Below, in pieces: positions 1-10,747 of a stretch of DNA of 51,645 nt. The DNA lies in NCBI GenBank assembly GCA_003212195.1, contig QCQM01000003.1, positions 1 through 51,645 of the forward strand. The letters are read 5' to 3'. The position numbers and the translations under genes were made by a program. The notes beneath the pieces are model-generated. The model was not told the origin of the DNA. It searched no databases and saw only the letters and a list, made by a program, of their open reading frames with translations. Source of the DNA: Prochlorococcus sp. AG-449-O05 (GTDB lineage Bacteria; Cyanobacteriota; Cyanobacteriia; PCC-6307; Cyanobiaceae). The number at the start of each line of letters is the position of its first letter. The first letter of the stretch is position 1.

Positions 1-157
1 AAGACTGGTTCATTAGGTACCTCTAAAAGACTCCACAATTTTCCATATCCTGGAATTATTACCCTTACATCGTGACCAAGTTTTATCAAAGATGGAGGTA
101 ACGAACCAACCACATCTCCCATACCTCCAACTTTGATCATTGGAGCACATTCAGCTG
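1..157 (-). pseudogene. glgA: Glycogen synthase N-terminal fragment (inverted relative to the rest of the gene)
   Basis: Reverse complement translates as [53 protein letters not shown], the GlgA N-terminus with the KxGGMGDV ADP-glucose-binding motif; truncated at the window edge. Confidence 0.9.
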
Positions 158-1071
158 CGGCAATGTTGTACGCAGATAGGGTCAATGCTGTTTCTCCTAC
201 TTATGCAGATGAAATTAAAACTCATGAATATGGGGAAAGCCTTGAAGGATTACTTAATTACATTTCAGGTAAATTAAGGGGAATTCTTAATGGCATAGAT
301 CTTGATGAATGGAATCCAGCTAAAGACCCAGTTTTACCTGCAAAATTCAGTATTAAGAATTTAGAAAATAGGCTAGAAAATAAAAAAATTCTGCAGAGAG
401 AAATGGGGCTCGAAGTTAATCCTAAAAAATATCTTTTAGGCATGGTCAGTAGGTTAGTTGATCAGAAAGGGGTTGACTTACTTCTACAAGTTTCAAGAAG
501 ACTTTTAGCATATACAGATTCGCAAATAGTTGTTTTAGGGACTGGGGATAGATATTTAGAGTCAGGATTGTGGCAACTTGCATTAGATTACCCAGGAAGA
601 TTTTCTGTTTTTCTTACATATGATGATTCTTTATCAAGACTCATCTACGGTGGCTCTGATGCATTTTTAATGCCAAGTAGATTCGAACCTTGTGGCATTA
701 GTCAACTACTTGCTATGAGATATGGTTCTATTCCAATAGTAAGGCGAGTAGGAGGTTTAGTTGACACGGTTTTACCTCATGATCCAGAAAATAATAGTGG
801 CACTGGTTTTTGCTTCGATCGCTTTGAACCTATAGATTTCTATACATCTTTAGTAAGGTCTTGGGAGGCTTTTAGGCATAAAGATAGTTGGGAATTATTG
901 CAAAAAAGAGCAATGAGCCAAGAGTTTAGTTGGCAAAGATCCGCTCTCGAATACGAAATTATGTATAAAGATGTTTGTGGAATAAAAGAACCATCTCCAG
1001 ATTTTGCTGAAATTGAAAAATTCTCTTACGGACAATCGGCTGATCCCTCTTTAAAAAAAAGTATGACTTAA
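153..1071 (+). CDS. glgA: Glycogen synthase C-terminal portion (partial; the ORF-track start at 133 is an artefact of the inverted junction)
   Basis: [21 protein letters not shown]...[13 protein letters not shown]...[13 protein letters not shown]...[34 protein letters not shown], typical GT5 glycogen synthase. Confidence 0.93.
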
Positions 1072-1078
1072 TTTTTTA

Positions 1079-2452
1079 ATGGAATTCTCTTTATCAGAAT
1101 TAAACAATGTTTTGGGGGATATTAAAAATCTGAGCAAGGGGAAAAGAGATTTTTTAAATTTTAAAAATATAAGTATTGATAGTAGAACTTTATTAAAAAA
1201 TGATCTTTTTATAGCTATCGAGGGTAAAAATTTTGATGGACATAGTTTTCTTCCAAATGTTTTAGATAAAGGAGTTAAATCAGTAGTTATAAAAAAAGGT
1301 ATGCAGAAATTACTTCCTAGTGATTTTCCTTATTGGGTTGTAAATGACACATTAGAGGCATTTCAAAAATTAGCATTGCTAAAAAGAAAAAAATTAAATA
1401 TTCCTATTGTCGCAATAACTGGCTCAGTTGGTAAAACAACAACAAAAGAAATGATTGGTGGAGTTTTAAATAAACTTGGAAGAATTAAATTATCTCATGC
1501 AAATTTCAATAATGAGATTGGAGTTGGACTTACTATTCTTGCTACAAATACGGAGGATAAAGCTTTAGTTCTTGAGATGGGGATGAGAGGTCTTGGACAG
1601 ATCGAGAATTTATCTAAATATAGTGAACCGGATATTGCAGTTATTACCAACATTGGTACAGCTCATATTGGATTGTTGGGCTCAAAAAAAAATATTGCTC
1701 ATGCAAAGTGTGAAATTAGTAAGTTCTTAAATCCAGAAGGAGTTGTAATAATTCCAGCAAATGATCCATTCCTAGAAAAAACTTTGAAAGAATTTTGGAA
1801 AGGTAGAGTGATAAAAGTAAAACTTTTAAACATAGAAAATCAAAAGGAGAGTTTTAAGAAAGATAATAATTTGCGAGGATTTTATAATCCTTCGAATAAA
1901 ACAATTTTAATTGAAGAAAATACCTTTGAAATTTCATTTGAGGGATTTCACAATGCTTCAAATTTCTTATTTGCTTATGCAGTTGCTAAAGAGCTAGACA
2001 TTGATTTTGAAAGTTTTAATAAATTTGATTTTGTAAGTTTAGGTGGAAGGAATAAAATTCTTAAATCAGTAAAAACAACAATATATGATGAATCATATAA
2101 TGCTTCGCCAGAGTCAGTAAAAGCATGTATTAAAAACCTGCTTGAAAAACCGAGAAATAAATTTTTCATATTTGGAAGTATGCAAGAATTGGGAGAAGAA
2201 TCTGAAAAATATCACATAGAAATATTCAACTTAATAAATAATTCAGACATAGAAAAGTGTTTATTTATTTGCGATAAAGAGAATGAAAAAAATTACACCA
2301 ATTATCTAAAAGATAAAAATAAATTCTTAGTTTTTAATAATATTAAAGATGTACCTCAAGTAATAAACAAATCTACAAAAAAAGGTGATTCTGTTCTTAT
2401 AAAAGGGAGCAGATGTTGGCAACTTGAAAAAATTATTGAATTAATTAACTAG
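1079..2452 (+). CDS. murF: UDP-N-acetylmuramoyl-tripeptide--D-alanyl-D-alanine ligase
   Basis: Mur ligase motifs: ISIDSRTL, AITGSVGKTTTKEMI, ANFNNEIGVGLTIL, YNASPESV. Confidence 0.92.
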   Translation: MEFSLSELNNVLGDIKNLSKGKRDFLNFKNISIDSRTLLKNDLFIAIEGKNFDGHSFLPNVLDKGVKSVVIKKGMQKLLPSDFPYWVVNDTLEAFQKLALLKRKKLNIPIVAITGSVGKTTTKEMIGGVLNKLGRIKLSHANFNNEIGVGLTILATNTEDKALVLEMGMRGLGQIENLSKYSEPDIAVITNIGTAHIGLLGSKKNIAHAKCEISKFLNPEGVVIIPANDPFLEKTLKEFWKGRVIKVKLLNIENQKESFKKDNNLRGFYNPSNKTILIEENTFEISFEGFHNASNFLFAYAVAKELDIDFESFNKFDFVSLGGRNKILKSVKTTIYDESYNASPESVKACIKNLLEKPRNKFFIFGSMQELGEESEKYHIEIFNLINNSDIEKCLFICDKENEKNYTNYLKDKNKFLVFNNIKDVPQVINKSTKKGDSVLIKGSRCWQLEKIIELIN

Positions 2453-2453
2453 A

Positions 2454-3803
2454 TCAGGATTTCTTTTTTTCCCAATTCTCTATATTTACTTGCTTAGTTC
2501 TTGAGATCGCTAGTGAATTATCTTTAGAGTCTTTGGTGATCACTGAACCAGCACCTGTTGTTACTGATTCCCCTAGATTTATTGGCGCTACAAAAACTGT
2601 ATTTGCCCCAATACGGGAATTTTTACCAATTTTTGTTTGATATTTTTTCTGTCCATCAAAATTCGCAGTAATAGTGCCTGCTCCAATATTTGTAGATCTA
2701 CCAATAACAGAATCACCAATATAACTTAGATGGTTAACTTTAGATTCTTCCTCTAGTTGACTATTTTTGATCTCAACAAAATTACCTATTTTGCTATGGG
2801 AAGATATTTTGGAATTAGGTCTTATATGACTATAAGGGCCAATTTTTATATGATCCATTATCTGAGAATCATAAACAGTAGAGTTTGAAATTTCGCAATT
2901 TAGTCCTACATTAGAATTCTCAATAAAAGTATTTGGACCGATAATGCAATGACTATTTATTTTCGTATTTCCTCTTATATGTGTATTAGCCTCTATGATT
3001 ACATCCTTACCAATTTCAGCTTCTTCACTAATTGAACAACTAGCTTTATTTATAAAAGTTACACCATTAAGCATATGTTTTTCTTTAATTGAATTCTGAA
3101 TACATTCCTCGCACTCTGATAGTTGAATTCTGTTATTAATTCCTTGAAGCTCTCCATTATCATCTACCTCGAGACTTAAGGAATTTTTTAGCAAAGATAT
3201 TGTATCTGTTAAGTAAATCTCTTTTTGATTATTATTGCTTTGCAAGGTATTAATTATTTTTGACAAGTTACCCCAGTTAAAACAGTAAACACCTGCATTT
3301 ATTAATGGATTTTCTCTTTCTAGATCATTGCAATCTTTTTCTTCAACAATTCTCTCTATAAAGTTCCCCTTCAAAAAAACTCTGCCATATCCATGAGGAT
3401 TTGCTTTCTTGGTAGTAATTAAAGAAACATCAGCATTTTTTGAATCGTGTAAATACAAAAGTCTTTTTAGAGTACTAGGCTTAATGAGTGGGACATCGCC
3501 GTTAAGGACCAAAAGTTTTCCTTCATGTTTTTTTACTTCTCTACAAAGTACTTGGATTGCATGACCTGTTCCTGATTGAGGTTCTTGAATAACAATATGG
3601 ATTTTTTTATCTTTTGGGATTGACTTTTGTACTTCTTTTGATTTGTGTCCAGTAATTACGAAAATTTTATTAGGTTTTAATTCGACACATGAATCAATTA
3701 CTCTTTGTAGAAGACTTTTGCCAGAAATTTTATGTAAAACTTTTGGCAATGAGCTTTCCATCCTAGTGCCCTTGCCTGCCGCTAATATCGCAACACTTAA
3801 CAT
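2454..3803 (-). CDS. glmU: Bifunctional N-acetylglucosamine-1-phosphate uridyltransferase / glucosamine-1-phosphate acetyltransferase
   Basis: [34 protein letters not shown]-terminus plus left-handed beta-helix hexapeptides and [11 protein letters not shown]. Confidence 0.96.
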   Translation of the reverse strand: MLSVAILAAGKGTRMESSLPKVLHKISGKSLLQRVIDSCVELKPNKIFVITGHKSKEVQKSIPKDKKIHIVIQEPQSGTGHAIQVLCREVKKHEGKLLVLNGDVPLIKPSTLKRLLYLHDSKNADVSLITTKKANPHGYGRVFLKGNFIERIVEEKDCNDLERENPLINAGVYCFNWGNLSKIINTLQSNNNQKEIYLTDTISLLKNSLSLEVDDNGELQGINNRIQLSECEECIQNSIKEKHMLNGVTFINKASCSISEEAEIGKDVIIEANTHIRGNTKINSHCIIGPNTFIENSNVGLNCEISNSTVYDSQIMDHIKIGPYSHIRPNSKISSHSKIGNFVEIKNSQLEEESKVNHLSYIGDSVIGRSTNIGAGTITANFDGQKKYQTKIGKNSRIGANTVFVAPINLGESVTTGAGSVITKDSKDNSLAISRTKQVNIENWEKKKS

Positions 3804-3828
3804 GTTTATTCGAAATCCTAATTTAAAT

Positions 3829-4734
3829 CTAACTCTTTACGGATAACTTCGTCATTCCCCACTTCTCTCTCCATATATTTGTAGATAATAGATTTGAGAA
3901 TAATTGCTCATCTAATCTTCTCCTAATTATATCGTCTTTACTTGAGTTCAAATCTTGATCTCTATATGGAATACTAGCTTTAGTTAAGAGATGTTCTTCT
4001 TCCATTAAAGACAACTTTTCAAAATTGAAATTAGGTTTCAATTTATTCTTGTCAAATTTTGATATTGCGACAGTTCCCTGACTCCAAAAACTTCTGTTTT
4101 TAAAACTTGGCTTAATAGTAAAAATTTCTAATCCAAGATTTCTTAAGGTTTTTCTTACTGCCGCTGATGAAGAATAAGTTATTAAATAACCCTGAGGATT
4201 AAGTTTTTCTGTGACTTTGGATAAAAATTCAATCGTCCATACTTGTGGGCATTTTTGAGGAGAAAAACCATCTAAATAAATCAGGTCGAATTTAATAGAG
4301 GAAGGAATAATGTTAATTTTTTCTCTAGCGTCACCCCACAAAATACTGCATTTAAAAAATTGATCCTCAAAGTAATCTTTTCGATAAAGTGATTCAAATA
4401 TTTTTTTGACTTTTGGATCCCATAACTTAAGGAAAGATTCATTTCTAAGCGAATATTCAAGAGGCTTTTTATCAATCTCCAACGCATACAAATTTAAATA
4501 CGATTTTTGTTTAATTAATTCATCTAATAAAGAAGCGGAATTGTATCCTAAACCAAAACATATATCCAAAACATTAAGAGATTTACTCTTAAATCTTTGT
4601 AAATTAGAAGTAGCTGTAAACTTTAACTTTGTTTCCGCCAATGCTCCTATTAAGCTATGGAAATTCTCTTGGAATAATACACTTCTCAAAGAGTAACTCC
4701 CATCTTTTGTTAATACTTCAATTAATTCAGACAA
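3829..4734 (-). CDS. MnmC/MnmD-like tRNA 5-methylaminomethyl-2-thiouridine methyltransferase domain protein
   Basis: [21 protein letters not shown]-binding motif, [18 protein letters not shown] typical of the MnmC methyltransferase domain; no FAD domain. Confidence 0.75.
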   Translation of the reverse strand: MSELIEVLTKDGSYSLRSVLFQENFHSLIGALAETKLKFTATSNLQRFKSKSLNVLDICFGLGYNSASLLDELIKQKSYLNLYALEIDKKPLEYSLRNESFLKLWDPKVKKIFESLYRKDYFEDQFFKCSILWGDAREKINIIPSSIKFDLIYLDGFSPQKCPQVWTIEFLSKVTEKLNPQGYLITYSSSAAVRKTLRNLGLEIFTIKPSFKNRSFWSQGTVAISKFDKNKLKPNFNFEKLSLMEEEHLLTKASIPYRDQDLNSSKDDIIRRRLDEQLFSNLLSTNIWREKWGMTKLSVKS

Positions 4735-4747
4735 GAATTTTTAAAGG

Positions 4748-6058
4748 CTAGTTAGTTAGTTTGGCCAGCTCTTCCCAAAAAGTGGGATACGAAACGCTAG
4801 CTGCATCTGCTCTCATGATTTTTGAGGTACCTTTGGCAAGAAGTGAAGCAATAGCAAGACTCATTGCTACTCGATGATCCGTCTCACTGTCTACTTCCGC
4901 AGAATGAAATTTTGATTGCCCATTAATAATTAACCCATCCTCTTTTTCTGTTATTTCAGCACCGAATTTTTGTAACTGTCGTGCCATGACTTTTAATCGA
5001 TCTGTCTCCTTAACTCTTAATTCTTGTGCATCCTTAATTTCAGAAACTCCATTACAAAAACAGGCAGCCACAGTAAGGATAGGAATTTCATCTATAAGTT
5101 TTGGGAGAATATCACCTTTAATCGTGAATGATCTTAAATTATTAGAAGTCTTTACTTTAATAGATCCAATAGGTTCACCTGCAATAGTCGATTTATCTAA
5201 AATCTCATAATCACACCCCATTGAATCCATTACATTTAAAATTCCTGTTCTAGTGGGATTTAACCCTACATTCTGAATTAAAACCTCTGAATTTGGAACA
5301 ATAGATGCAGCAATCATCCAAAAAGAAGCAGAGCTTATGTCTCCAGGAATCAATATTCTCTGGCCAATTAAGTTGCCCCCTGACTTGATTACTATATTCC
5401 TTCCTAATTCTCCTCTGATACAAATGTCTGCTCCAAATGCTTTTAACATTCTTTCAGTATGATCTCTTGAAGATGCTGGTTCAATAACAGAAGTGGTTCC
5501 AGAAGCTTTGAGGCCTGCCAATAAGATTGCAGATTTTACTTGAGCACTCGCTACAGGGGTTCCTATAACACACCCTTTTAATTTATTCCCATTAATTGAT
5601 ATTGGAGCTTTGTTTCCTTTCTCTCTACCAAAAATTTTACCACCCATCAATGATAACGGTTTGCCCACTCTCCCCATTGGCCTTTCATTAAGAGAAATGT
5701 CACCAGTTAAGATAAAATTCTTGCCTTCTTGACCGGCAAGTAACCCCATTAATAATCTCATGGTGGTTCCCGAATTCCCACAATTTAGAATTTCTTTGGG
5801 CTCTCTAAATCCATCAAGACCCAATCCTGAAATCGTAAAAGGTTCATTTTTTTTTATTTCTGGTATGTTTACTCCTAACTTTCTTAGGCAATCAGCAGTT
5901 GAAAGTGGGTCTTCAGAATGTAAGAACCCCTCAATAGTCGTCTCACCCTTAGCAATACTTCCTATTATTAGAGCTCTGTGAGAAATAGATTTATCTCCAG
6001 GTACTTTTACTTTTCCTTTTAAATTAATTCCACCTTTTATTGTGCGGATATTATTCAT
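4748..6058 (-). CDS. aroA: 3-phosphoshikimate 1-carboxyvinyltransferase (EPSP synthase)
   Basis: [73 protein letters not shown] track extends to 6097; start at [10 protein letters not shown] (6058) preferred. Confidence 0.95.
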   Translation of the reverse strand: MNNIRTIKGGINLKGKVKVPGDKSISHRALIIGSIAKGETTIEGFLHSEDPLSTADCLRKLGVNIPEIKKNEPFTISGLGLDGFREPKEILNCGNSGTTMRLLMGLLAGQEGKNFILTGDISLNERPMGRVGKPLSLMGGKIFGREKGNKAPISINGNKLKGCVIGTPVASAQVKSAILLAGLKASGTTSVIEPASSRDHTERMLKAFGADICIRGELGRNIVIKSGGNLIGQRILIPGDISSASFWMIAASIVPNSEVLIQNVGLNPTRTGILNVMDSMGCDYEILDKSTIAGEPIGSIKVKTSNNLRSFTIKGDILPKLIDEIPILTVAACFCNGVSEIKDAQELRVKETDRLKVMARQLQKFGAEITEKEDGLIINGQSKFHSAEVDSETDHRVAMSLAIASLLAKGTSKIMRADAASVSYPTFWEELAKLTN

Positions 6059-6185
6059 TTTCAAATTAATTACTTGATAAGATTTCTGTAAAAACAAATT
6101 AATTTTATATTATCAATAAGTTTGTTTTTTAAAAAAAAATAATCAAATTAAGTAACTGTTTTCTATAATAAATCCAGAAAGGGAC

Positions 6186-6920
6186 TTGATTATTAATCTT
6201 ACTTATCATCACGTTGCAAAAGATGTTCCAAAATTAAATCTCGATATTGCAGTTGTCATTGATGTTTTAAGAGCTACAACCACAATTTCTTGGGCTTTAA
6301 AAAATGGAGCTGATTCAATACAAGTTTTTGCAGATTTAGATTTGTTAAAAGAATCTGCTACGAAGTGGCAAGCTGAAAAGAGACTTATGCTTGGAGAGAG
6401 AGGCGGAAAGAAGATTGAGGGCTTTGATTTAGGAAATTCTCCTTTATCAGTCACAAAAAAAGTTGTTAATGGTAAAAGACTATTTATGAGTACGACTAAT
6501 GGGACTAAATCATTGCAAAAAGTTCAAAATGCCAAGCATTTATTTGCTATGGGTCTCCCAAATAGGAAAGCAGTTGCTGAAAAAATCATTTCATTAAAAA
6601 GTGAAAATGTTTTAATACTTGGGAGTGGTTGGGAAGGCTCATATTCACTTGAGGATTCTTTGGCTGCTGGTGCTTTGGCCTCATACCTAAAACAGAACTG
6701 TGATTTCGAAATAAATATTCTGAATGACGAATTGCAAGCTGCTTTGGCACTTTGGGATGTCTGGAAAAATGATATTTTGAAATGTTTAAAAACAGCAACC
6801 CATGGCAAAAGATTGACAAGTCTTGGAGATTATGAGGATGATTTTAAATGTTGCTCGGAACTTGATTGTTTAGATATTGTTCCAGCTCAAGTTGAAAGAG
6901 GTGTAATTCGTGCCTCATGA
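6186..6920 (+). CDS. comB: Probable 2-phosphosulfolactate phosphatase (ComB family), TTG start
   Basis: AVVIDVLRATTTISWALKNGA, MLGERGGKKIEGFDLGNSPLSV, MSTTNGTKSL. Confidence 0.88.
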   Translation: MIINLTYHHVAKDVPKLNLDIAVVIDVLRATTTISWALKNGADSIQVFADLDLLKESATKWQAEKRLMLGERGGKKIEGFDLGNSPLSVTKKVVNGKRLFMSTTNGTKSLQKVQNAKHLFAMGLPNRKAVAEKIISLKSENVLILGSGWEGSYSLEDSLAAGALASYLKQNCDFEINILNDELQAALALWDVWKNDILKCLKTATHGKRLTSLGDYEDDFKCCSELDCLDIVPAQVERGVIRAS

Positions 6921-6950
6921 TTTACGAATTGGTTTATTAGGAGTAAAGTC

Positions 6951-7778
6951 TTGACTGATTTTTTGGTAGCTGCATTGCAAATTACAAGTACTTCAAATGT
7001 TGAAGCAAATTTTACTGAAGCAGAGGAACAGATTGAATTAGCTGCTAGAAGAGGTGCTGAGTTAATAGGATTGCCTGAGAATTTTGCTTTTTTAGGAGGA
7101 GATGATGAAAAACTTAGATTAGCTTCTGAATTATCAGAGAAGTGTGCAAATTTTCTAAAAACTATGTCACAAAGATATCAAGTATTTCTATTGGGAGGAG
7201 GGTATCCCGTCCCTGCTGGTGATGATAGTCATACTTTTAATAGGTCAGCCTTATTTGGGAAAGATGGACAGATTTTGGCAAAATACGACAAGATTCATTT
7301 GTTTGATGTTGATTTGCCAGATGGAAATTTATACAAGGAATCATCAACTATTTTATCTGGCGCAGAGTATCCACCTGTTGTAGATGTCCCAGGTTTATGC
7401 AAAATAGGATTGTCGATTTGTTACGACGTTAGATTCCCTGAACTCTATAGATATTTGTCTTCCAATGGTGCAGAGCTAATTATGATTCCCGCAGCTTTTA
7501 CCGCATTTACTGGGAAAGATCATTGGCAAATCCTATTACAAGCAAGAGCAATTGAGAATACAGCATATGTAGTAGCTCCAGCTCAAACTGGGATCCATTA
7601 TGGAAGAAGGCAAAGTCATGGTCATGCAATGGTAATTGACCCTTGGGGTACAGTTTTATCTGATGCTGGAAAAACTCAGGGAGCTGCAATAGCACCTGCT
7701 GATAAAGAAAGAGTAAAGAAAATTAGGGAGCAGATGCCAAGCCTTAAACATAGAAAAAATAAATTGTTTTCAAACTAA
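6951..7778 (+). CDS. Carbon-nitrogen hydrolase (Nit/omega-amidase-like), TTG start
   Basis: AEEQIELAARRGAELIGLPENFAFLG, YDKIHLFDVD, IGLSICYDVRFPELYRYLSSNGAELIMIPAAF: Glu-Lys-Cys catalytic triad context. Confidence 0.9.
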   Translation: MTDFLVAALQITSTSNVEANFTEAEEQIELAARRGAELIGLPENFAFLGGDDEKLRLASELSEKCANFLKTMSQRYQVFLLGGGYPVPAGDDSHTFNRSALFGKDGQILAKYDKIHLFDVDLPDGNLYKESSTILSGAEYPPVVDVPGLCKIGLSICYDVRFPELYRYLSSNGAELIMIPAAFTAFTGKDHWQILLQARAIENTAYVVAPAQTGIHYGRRQSHGHAMVIDPWGTVLSDAGKTQGAAIAPADKERVKKIREQMPSLKHRKNKLFSN

Positions 7779-8863
7779 TGATAAAGTTTTTAGATAATAA
7801 ACTTTTTCGTTATTTATCCGTTTTTTTATTTTTAAATTCTTCAATCCTCCCAATTAAAGCTTCAAGTGCTCTTGCGGCATGGGCTATAAATACTAAAGGG
7901 GTTTTAGAATTAAGAACTAAATCAAATACAAATTTAAAAGCATACTTTCAGAAGGCTAACCAAATATCGGGAGATCGATTCTGGGTAGATTTTCCAGGAG
8001 AATTAAAAAATCCCAGAACAATAAAAGGTAATGGCCCAATAAAAGAAATTAGATTAGGTAAACCAGATAAGGGCAAAACAAGACTAGTAATTGAATTTAA
8101 GGAAGAGACTTATTTGGAACCTTTGACTTGGCAAATGGTTGGCTTAGATCAAAATAGATGGAGAATTAAACTATTTAACCCAAAATATTCATTTAAAAAG
8201 ATTGGTGAAGGTTTAGTTGAAAAGAAAAAAGGAAATATCAAAGCAAATCAAAATTTAATTTACAAGAAGAAGAACAATTATGGTTACTTGAAACTACCAG
8301 AGGTAAAACGAAACAAGTTTGAGGTTGTAATCGATCCAGGACATGGAGGACCTGACCCAGGAGCAATAGGTATTGGTGGTATTAGAGAAACAGATGTTGT
8401 TCTGGAGGTTTCAAAAATAGTTAAAAAATTACTTTCTGAGAAAGGTGTCAAAGCAAGGTTGACTAGATCAAATGACGTTGATTTGGATTTGCCTCCAAGA
8501 GTTTCCATTGCTAATAATACTGATGCAGATATCTTTGTAAGTATTCATGCAAATGCCTCAAGAGGTAAAAGAAGAGACATAAATGGATTGGAAACCTTTT
8601 ATTACAGAGGGTGGAGAGGAAGATTACTCGCGAAAAGAATTCAAAAACAAATTTTAAGAGTTTCCCCTGGGAGTCCAGATCGAGGAGTTAAACAAGGTCG
8701 GTTTTATGTAATTAAGAATACTAGGATGCCCGCAGTCCTTGTAGAAATTGGATTTTTAACGGGAAGATTAGATGCAAGAAGATTAGAAAAATTAACCCAT
8801 AGAAAAAGATTAGCCTATGCAATTGCAAAAGGCATCCTCGAATATCTAGATAAAGTAGGGTGA
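7778..8863 (+). CDS. amiC: N-acetylmuramoyl-L-alanine amidase with AMIN-like N-terminal domain
   Basis: VVIDPGHGGPDPGAIGIGGIRETDVVLEVSKIV...IFVSIHANAS...AVLVEIGFLTGRLDA, Amidase_3 motifs. Confidence 0.88.
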   Translation: MIKFLDNKLFRYLSVFLFLNSSILPIKASSALAAWAINTKGVLELRTKSNTNLKAYFQKANQISGDRFWVDFPGELKNPRTIKGNGPIKEIRLGKPDKGKTRLVIEFKEETYLEPLTWQMVGLDQNRWRIKLFNPKYSFKKIGEGLVEKKKGNIKANQNLIYKKKNNYGYLKLPEVKRNKFEVVIDPGHGGPDPGAIGIGGIRETDVVLEVSKIVKKLLSEKGVKARLTRSNDVDLDLPPRVSIANNTDADIFVSIHANASRGKRRDINGLETFYYRGWRGRLLAKRIQKQILRVSPGSPDRGVKQGRFYVIKNTRMPAVLVEIGFLTGRLDARRLEKLTHRKRLAYAIAKGILEYLDKVG

Positions 8864-9654
8864 AACTTAAAATAGGTATATTTGATAGCGGAATAGGTGG
8901 TTTTACTATCCTTAATTCTTTACTAAAAACACGCAAAGATGTAGAAGTTTTTTATTTGGCTGATACAAAAAGAATACCTTTTGGGAACAAAAATTCCAAA
9001 GAGATAAGATTAATTGCAGAGGAGATTTGTACTTTTTTTATTGATAAGAATTTGGATGCACTTTTAGTTGCTTGTAACACTACAAATGCTTGTGCGCTTG
9101 ATATTCTAGAAAATAATCTAAAGGTCCCTTGTTTTGACCTTATAAACTCAGTTTCGGAAATAATTGATAAACAAATAATTGGTGTCCTAGCAACACAAAC
9201 AACTGTTCGATCATCGTATTACAAGAAAGCTATAAATGCTAAAAAAGAGAATACGATAATATTTCAGCAAGAATGTCCAAAATTTGTATCAGAAATAGAA
9301 AAAGAAAAATTAAATCTTGATAAGTTAAATAGTCTTTCAGACTTATACTTAAAACCACTAATAAACAAAAATATTGAAGAATTAATACTTGGATGTAGTC
9401 ACTATCCTTTAATTTATGACTTTTTAAGAAAAAAATTAGATTCAAATATAAAAATTATTGATCCATCGGTAGCATTAATAAAAAAATTTAATGTATCTTT
9501 CGCTATTCCAAAAACTGACCGCTATGAGAGTATTTCTTTCGAAAATGTAAAATTTTTTGTTACCTCACAAAGAGATGAGTTTTCTAATAAAGTAAAATTT
9601 TGGCTTGGAATTAATAAAGAAATTAGGTTGGTTAACCTCCGAAGTAATGTTTGA
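8860..9654 (+). CDS. murI: Glutamate racemase (GTG start, GTGA overlap with upstream gene)
   Basis: KIGIFDSGIGGFTIL, LADTKRIPFGNKNSKEI, LLVACNTTNACALD, LILGCSHYPL. Confidence 0.93.
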   Translation: MKLKIGIFDSGIGGFTILNSLLKTRKDVEVFYLADTKRIPFGNKNSKEIRLIAEEICTFFIDKNLDALLVACNTTNACALDILENNLKVPCFDLINSVSEIIDKQIIGVLATQTTVRSSYYKKAINAKKENTIIFQQECPKFVSEIEKEKLNLDKLNSLSDLYLKPLINKNIEELILGCSHYPLIYDFLRKKLDSNIKIIDPSVALIKKFNVSFAIPKTDRYESISFENVKFFVTSQRDEFSNKVKFWLGINKEIRLVNLRSNV

Positions 9655-9681
9655 TTCCTTAAGATGTAGAAGAGGTCAATC

Positions 9682-10653
9682 ATGAATACAGTAACAGAGC
9701 TACTACAACCAGTTGAAAATGATCTTGATGATCTTATTTTAGAACTGAAAAATCTAATAGGAGCTGGTCATCCAATTCTTCAAGCCGCAGCAGAACACCT
9801 TTTTAGTGCTGGGGGGAAAAGGTTGAGACCTGGTATAGTTTTATTAATTTCTAAAGCCATATCTCCTGAATTTTGCTTGACAACCAAACATAAAAGGCTT
9901 GCTGAAATAACTGAGATGATTCATACAGCCTCGCTAGTCCATGATGATGTTGTTGATGAGGCGTCTACAAGAAGAGGAGTAGATACTGTTCATAGTAGAT
10001 TTAATACCAGAGTAGCTGTTTTGGCGGGTGACTTTTTATTCGCTCAAGCAAGTTGGCACCTAGCAAATCTTGATAATGTAAATGTAGTTAAATTACTTAG
10101 TAGAGTAATAATGGATTTAGCAGAGGGCGAAATTAAACAAAATTTAAATAGATTTGATTCGGCTCAATCTTTTTCCAAATACATCAATAAAAGTTATTGT
10201 AAAACAGCATCATTAATAGCCAATAGTTGCAAAGCAGCTGGAGTTTTGAGTGGGATTAATGACGAAAACTTAACCTCGTTGTACGATTTTGGCAAAAATA
10301 TTGGTTTGGCATTCCAAGTTGTAGATGACATTCTTGACTTTACTGGAAATGATAAACAACTTGGGAAACCTGCTGTAAGTGATCTTGCTAGTGGTTATCT
10401 TACCGCCCCAGTTTTATATGCCTTAGAAGAAAATAAACAATTGTCAGTTCTTATAAACAGAGAACTTGCTGAAAAAGATGATTTAGATAATGCTCTTAAT
10501 ATCATAATGAACTCTAAAGCTATTGAAAGTTCAAGGAAACTAGCTGAGGATTTTGCAATGCTTTCTAAAGAAGCTATAGTCTGGCTTCCTGATTCAGAAT
10601 ATAAAAGAGCTTTAATGGCTCTTCCAGAATTTGTGCTAAGCCGTATTTATTAG
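9682..10653 (+). CDS. sds: Long-chain polyprenyl diphosphate synthase (solanesyl-type)
   Basis: GGKRLRPGIVLL, LVHDDVVDEASTRRG (first Asp-rich motif), FQVVDDILDFTG (second). Confidence 0.88.
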   Translation: MNTVTELLQPVENDLDDLILELKNLIGAGHPILQAAAEHLFSAGGKRLRPGIVLLISKAISPEFCLTTKHKRLAEITEMIHTASLVHDDVVDEASTRRGVDTVHSRFNTRVAVLAGDFLFAQASWHLANLDNVNVVKLLSRVIMDLAEGEIKQNLNRFDSAQSFSKYINKSYCKTASLIANSCKAAGVLSGINDENLTSLYDFGKNIGLAFQVVDDILDFTGNDKQLGKPAVSDLASGYLTAPVLYALEENKQLSVLINRELAEKDDLDNALNIIMNSKAIESSRKLAEDFAMLSKEAIVWLPDSEYKRALMALPEFVLSRIY

Positions 10654-10747
10654 ATCTATCAGAAATAAATCTTAGAGCTAAATTAATATTAAAATTTTTG
10701 AAAACCCTAATTTTTTCGACTAAATTTATTAGGCATAGATTTATTTA

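Noticed and set aside
258-443. Minus-strand ORF inside glgA (and similar antisense ORFs such as 6209..6454, 6524..6808, 12409..12684, 19313..19726, 31483..31797, 39409..39765, 50252..50665)
   Set aside because: Fully antisense to strongly supported genes, no recognisable domain; expected by-products of codon bias.
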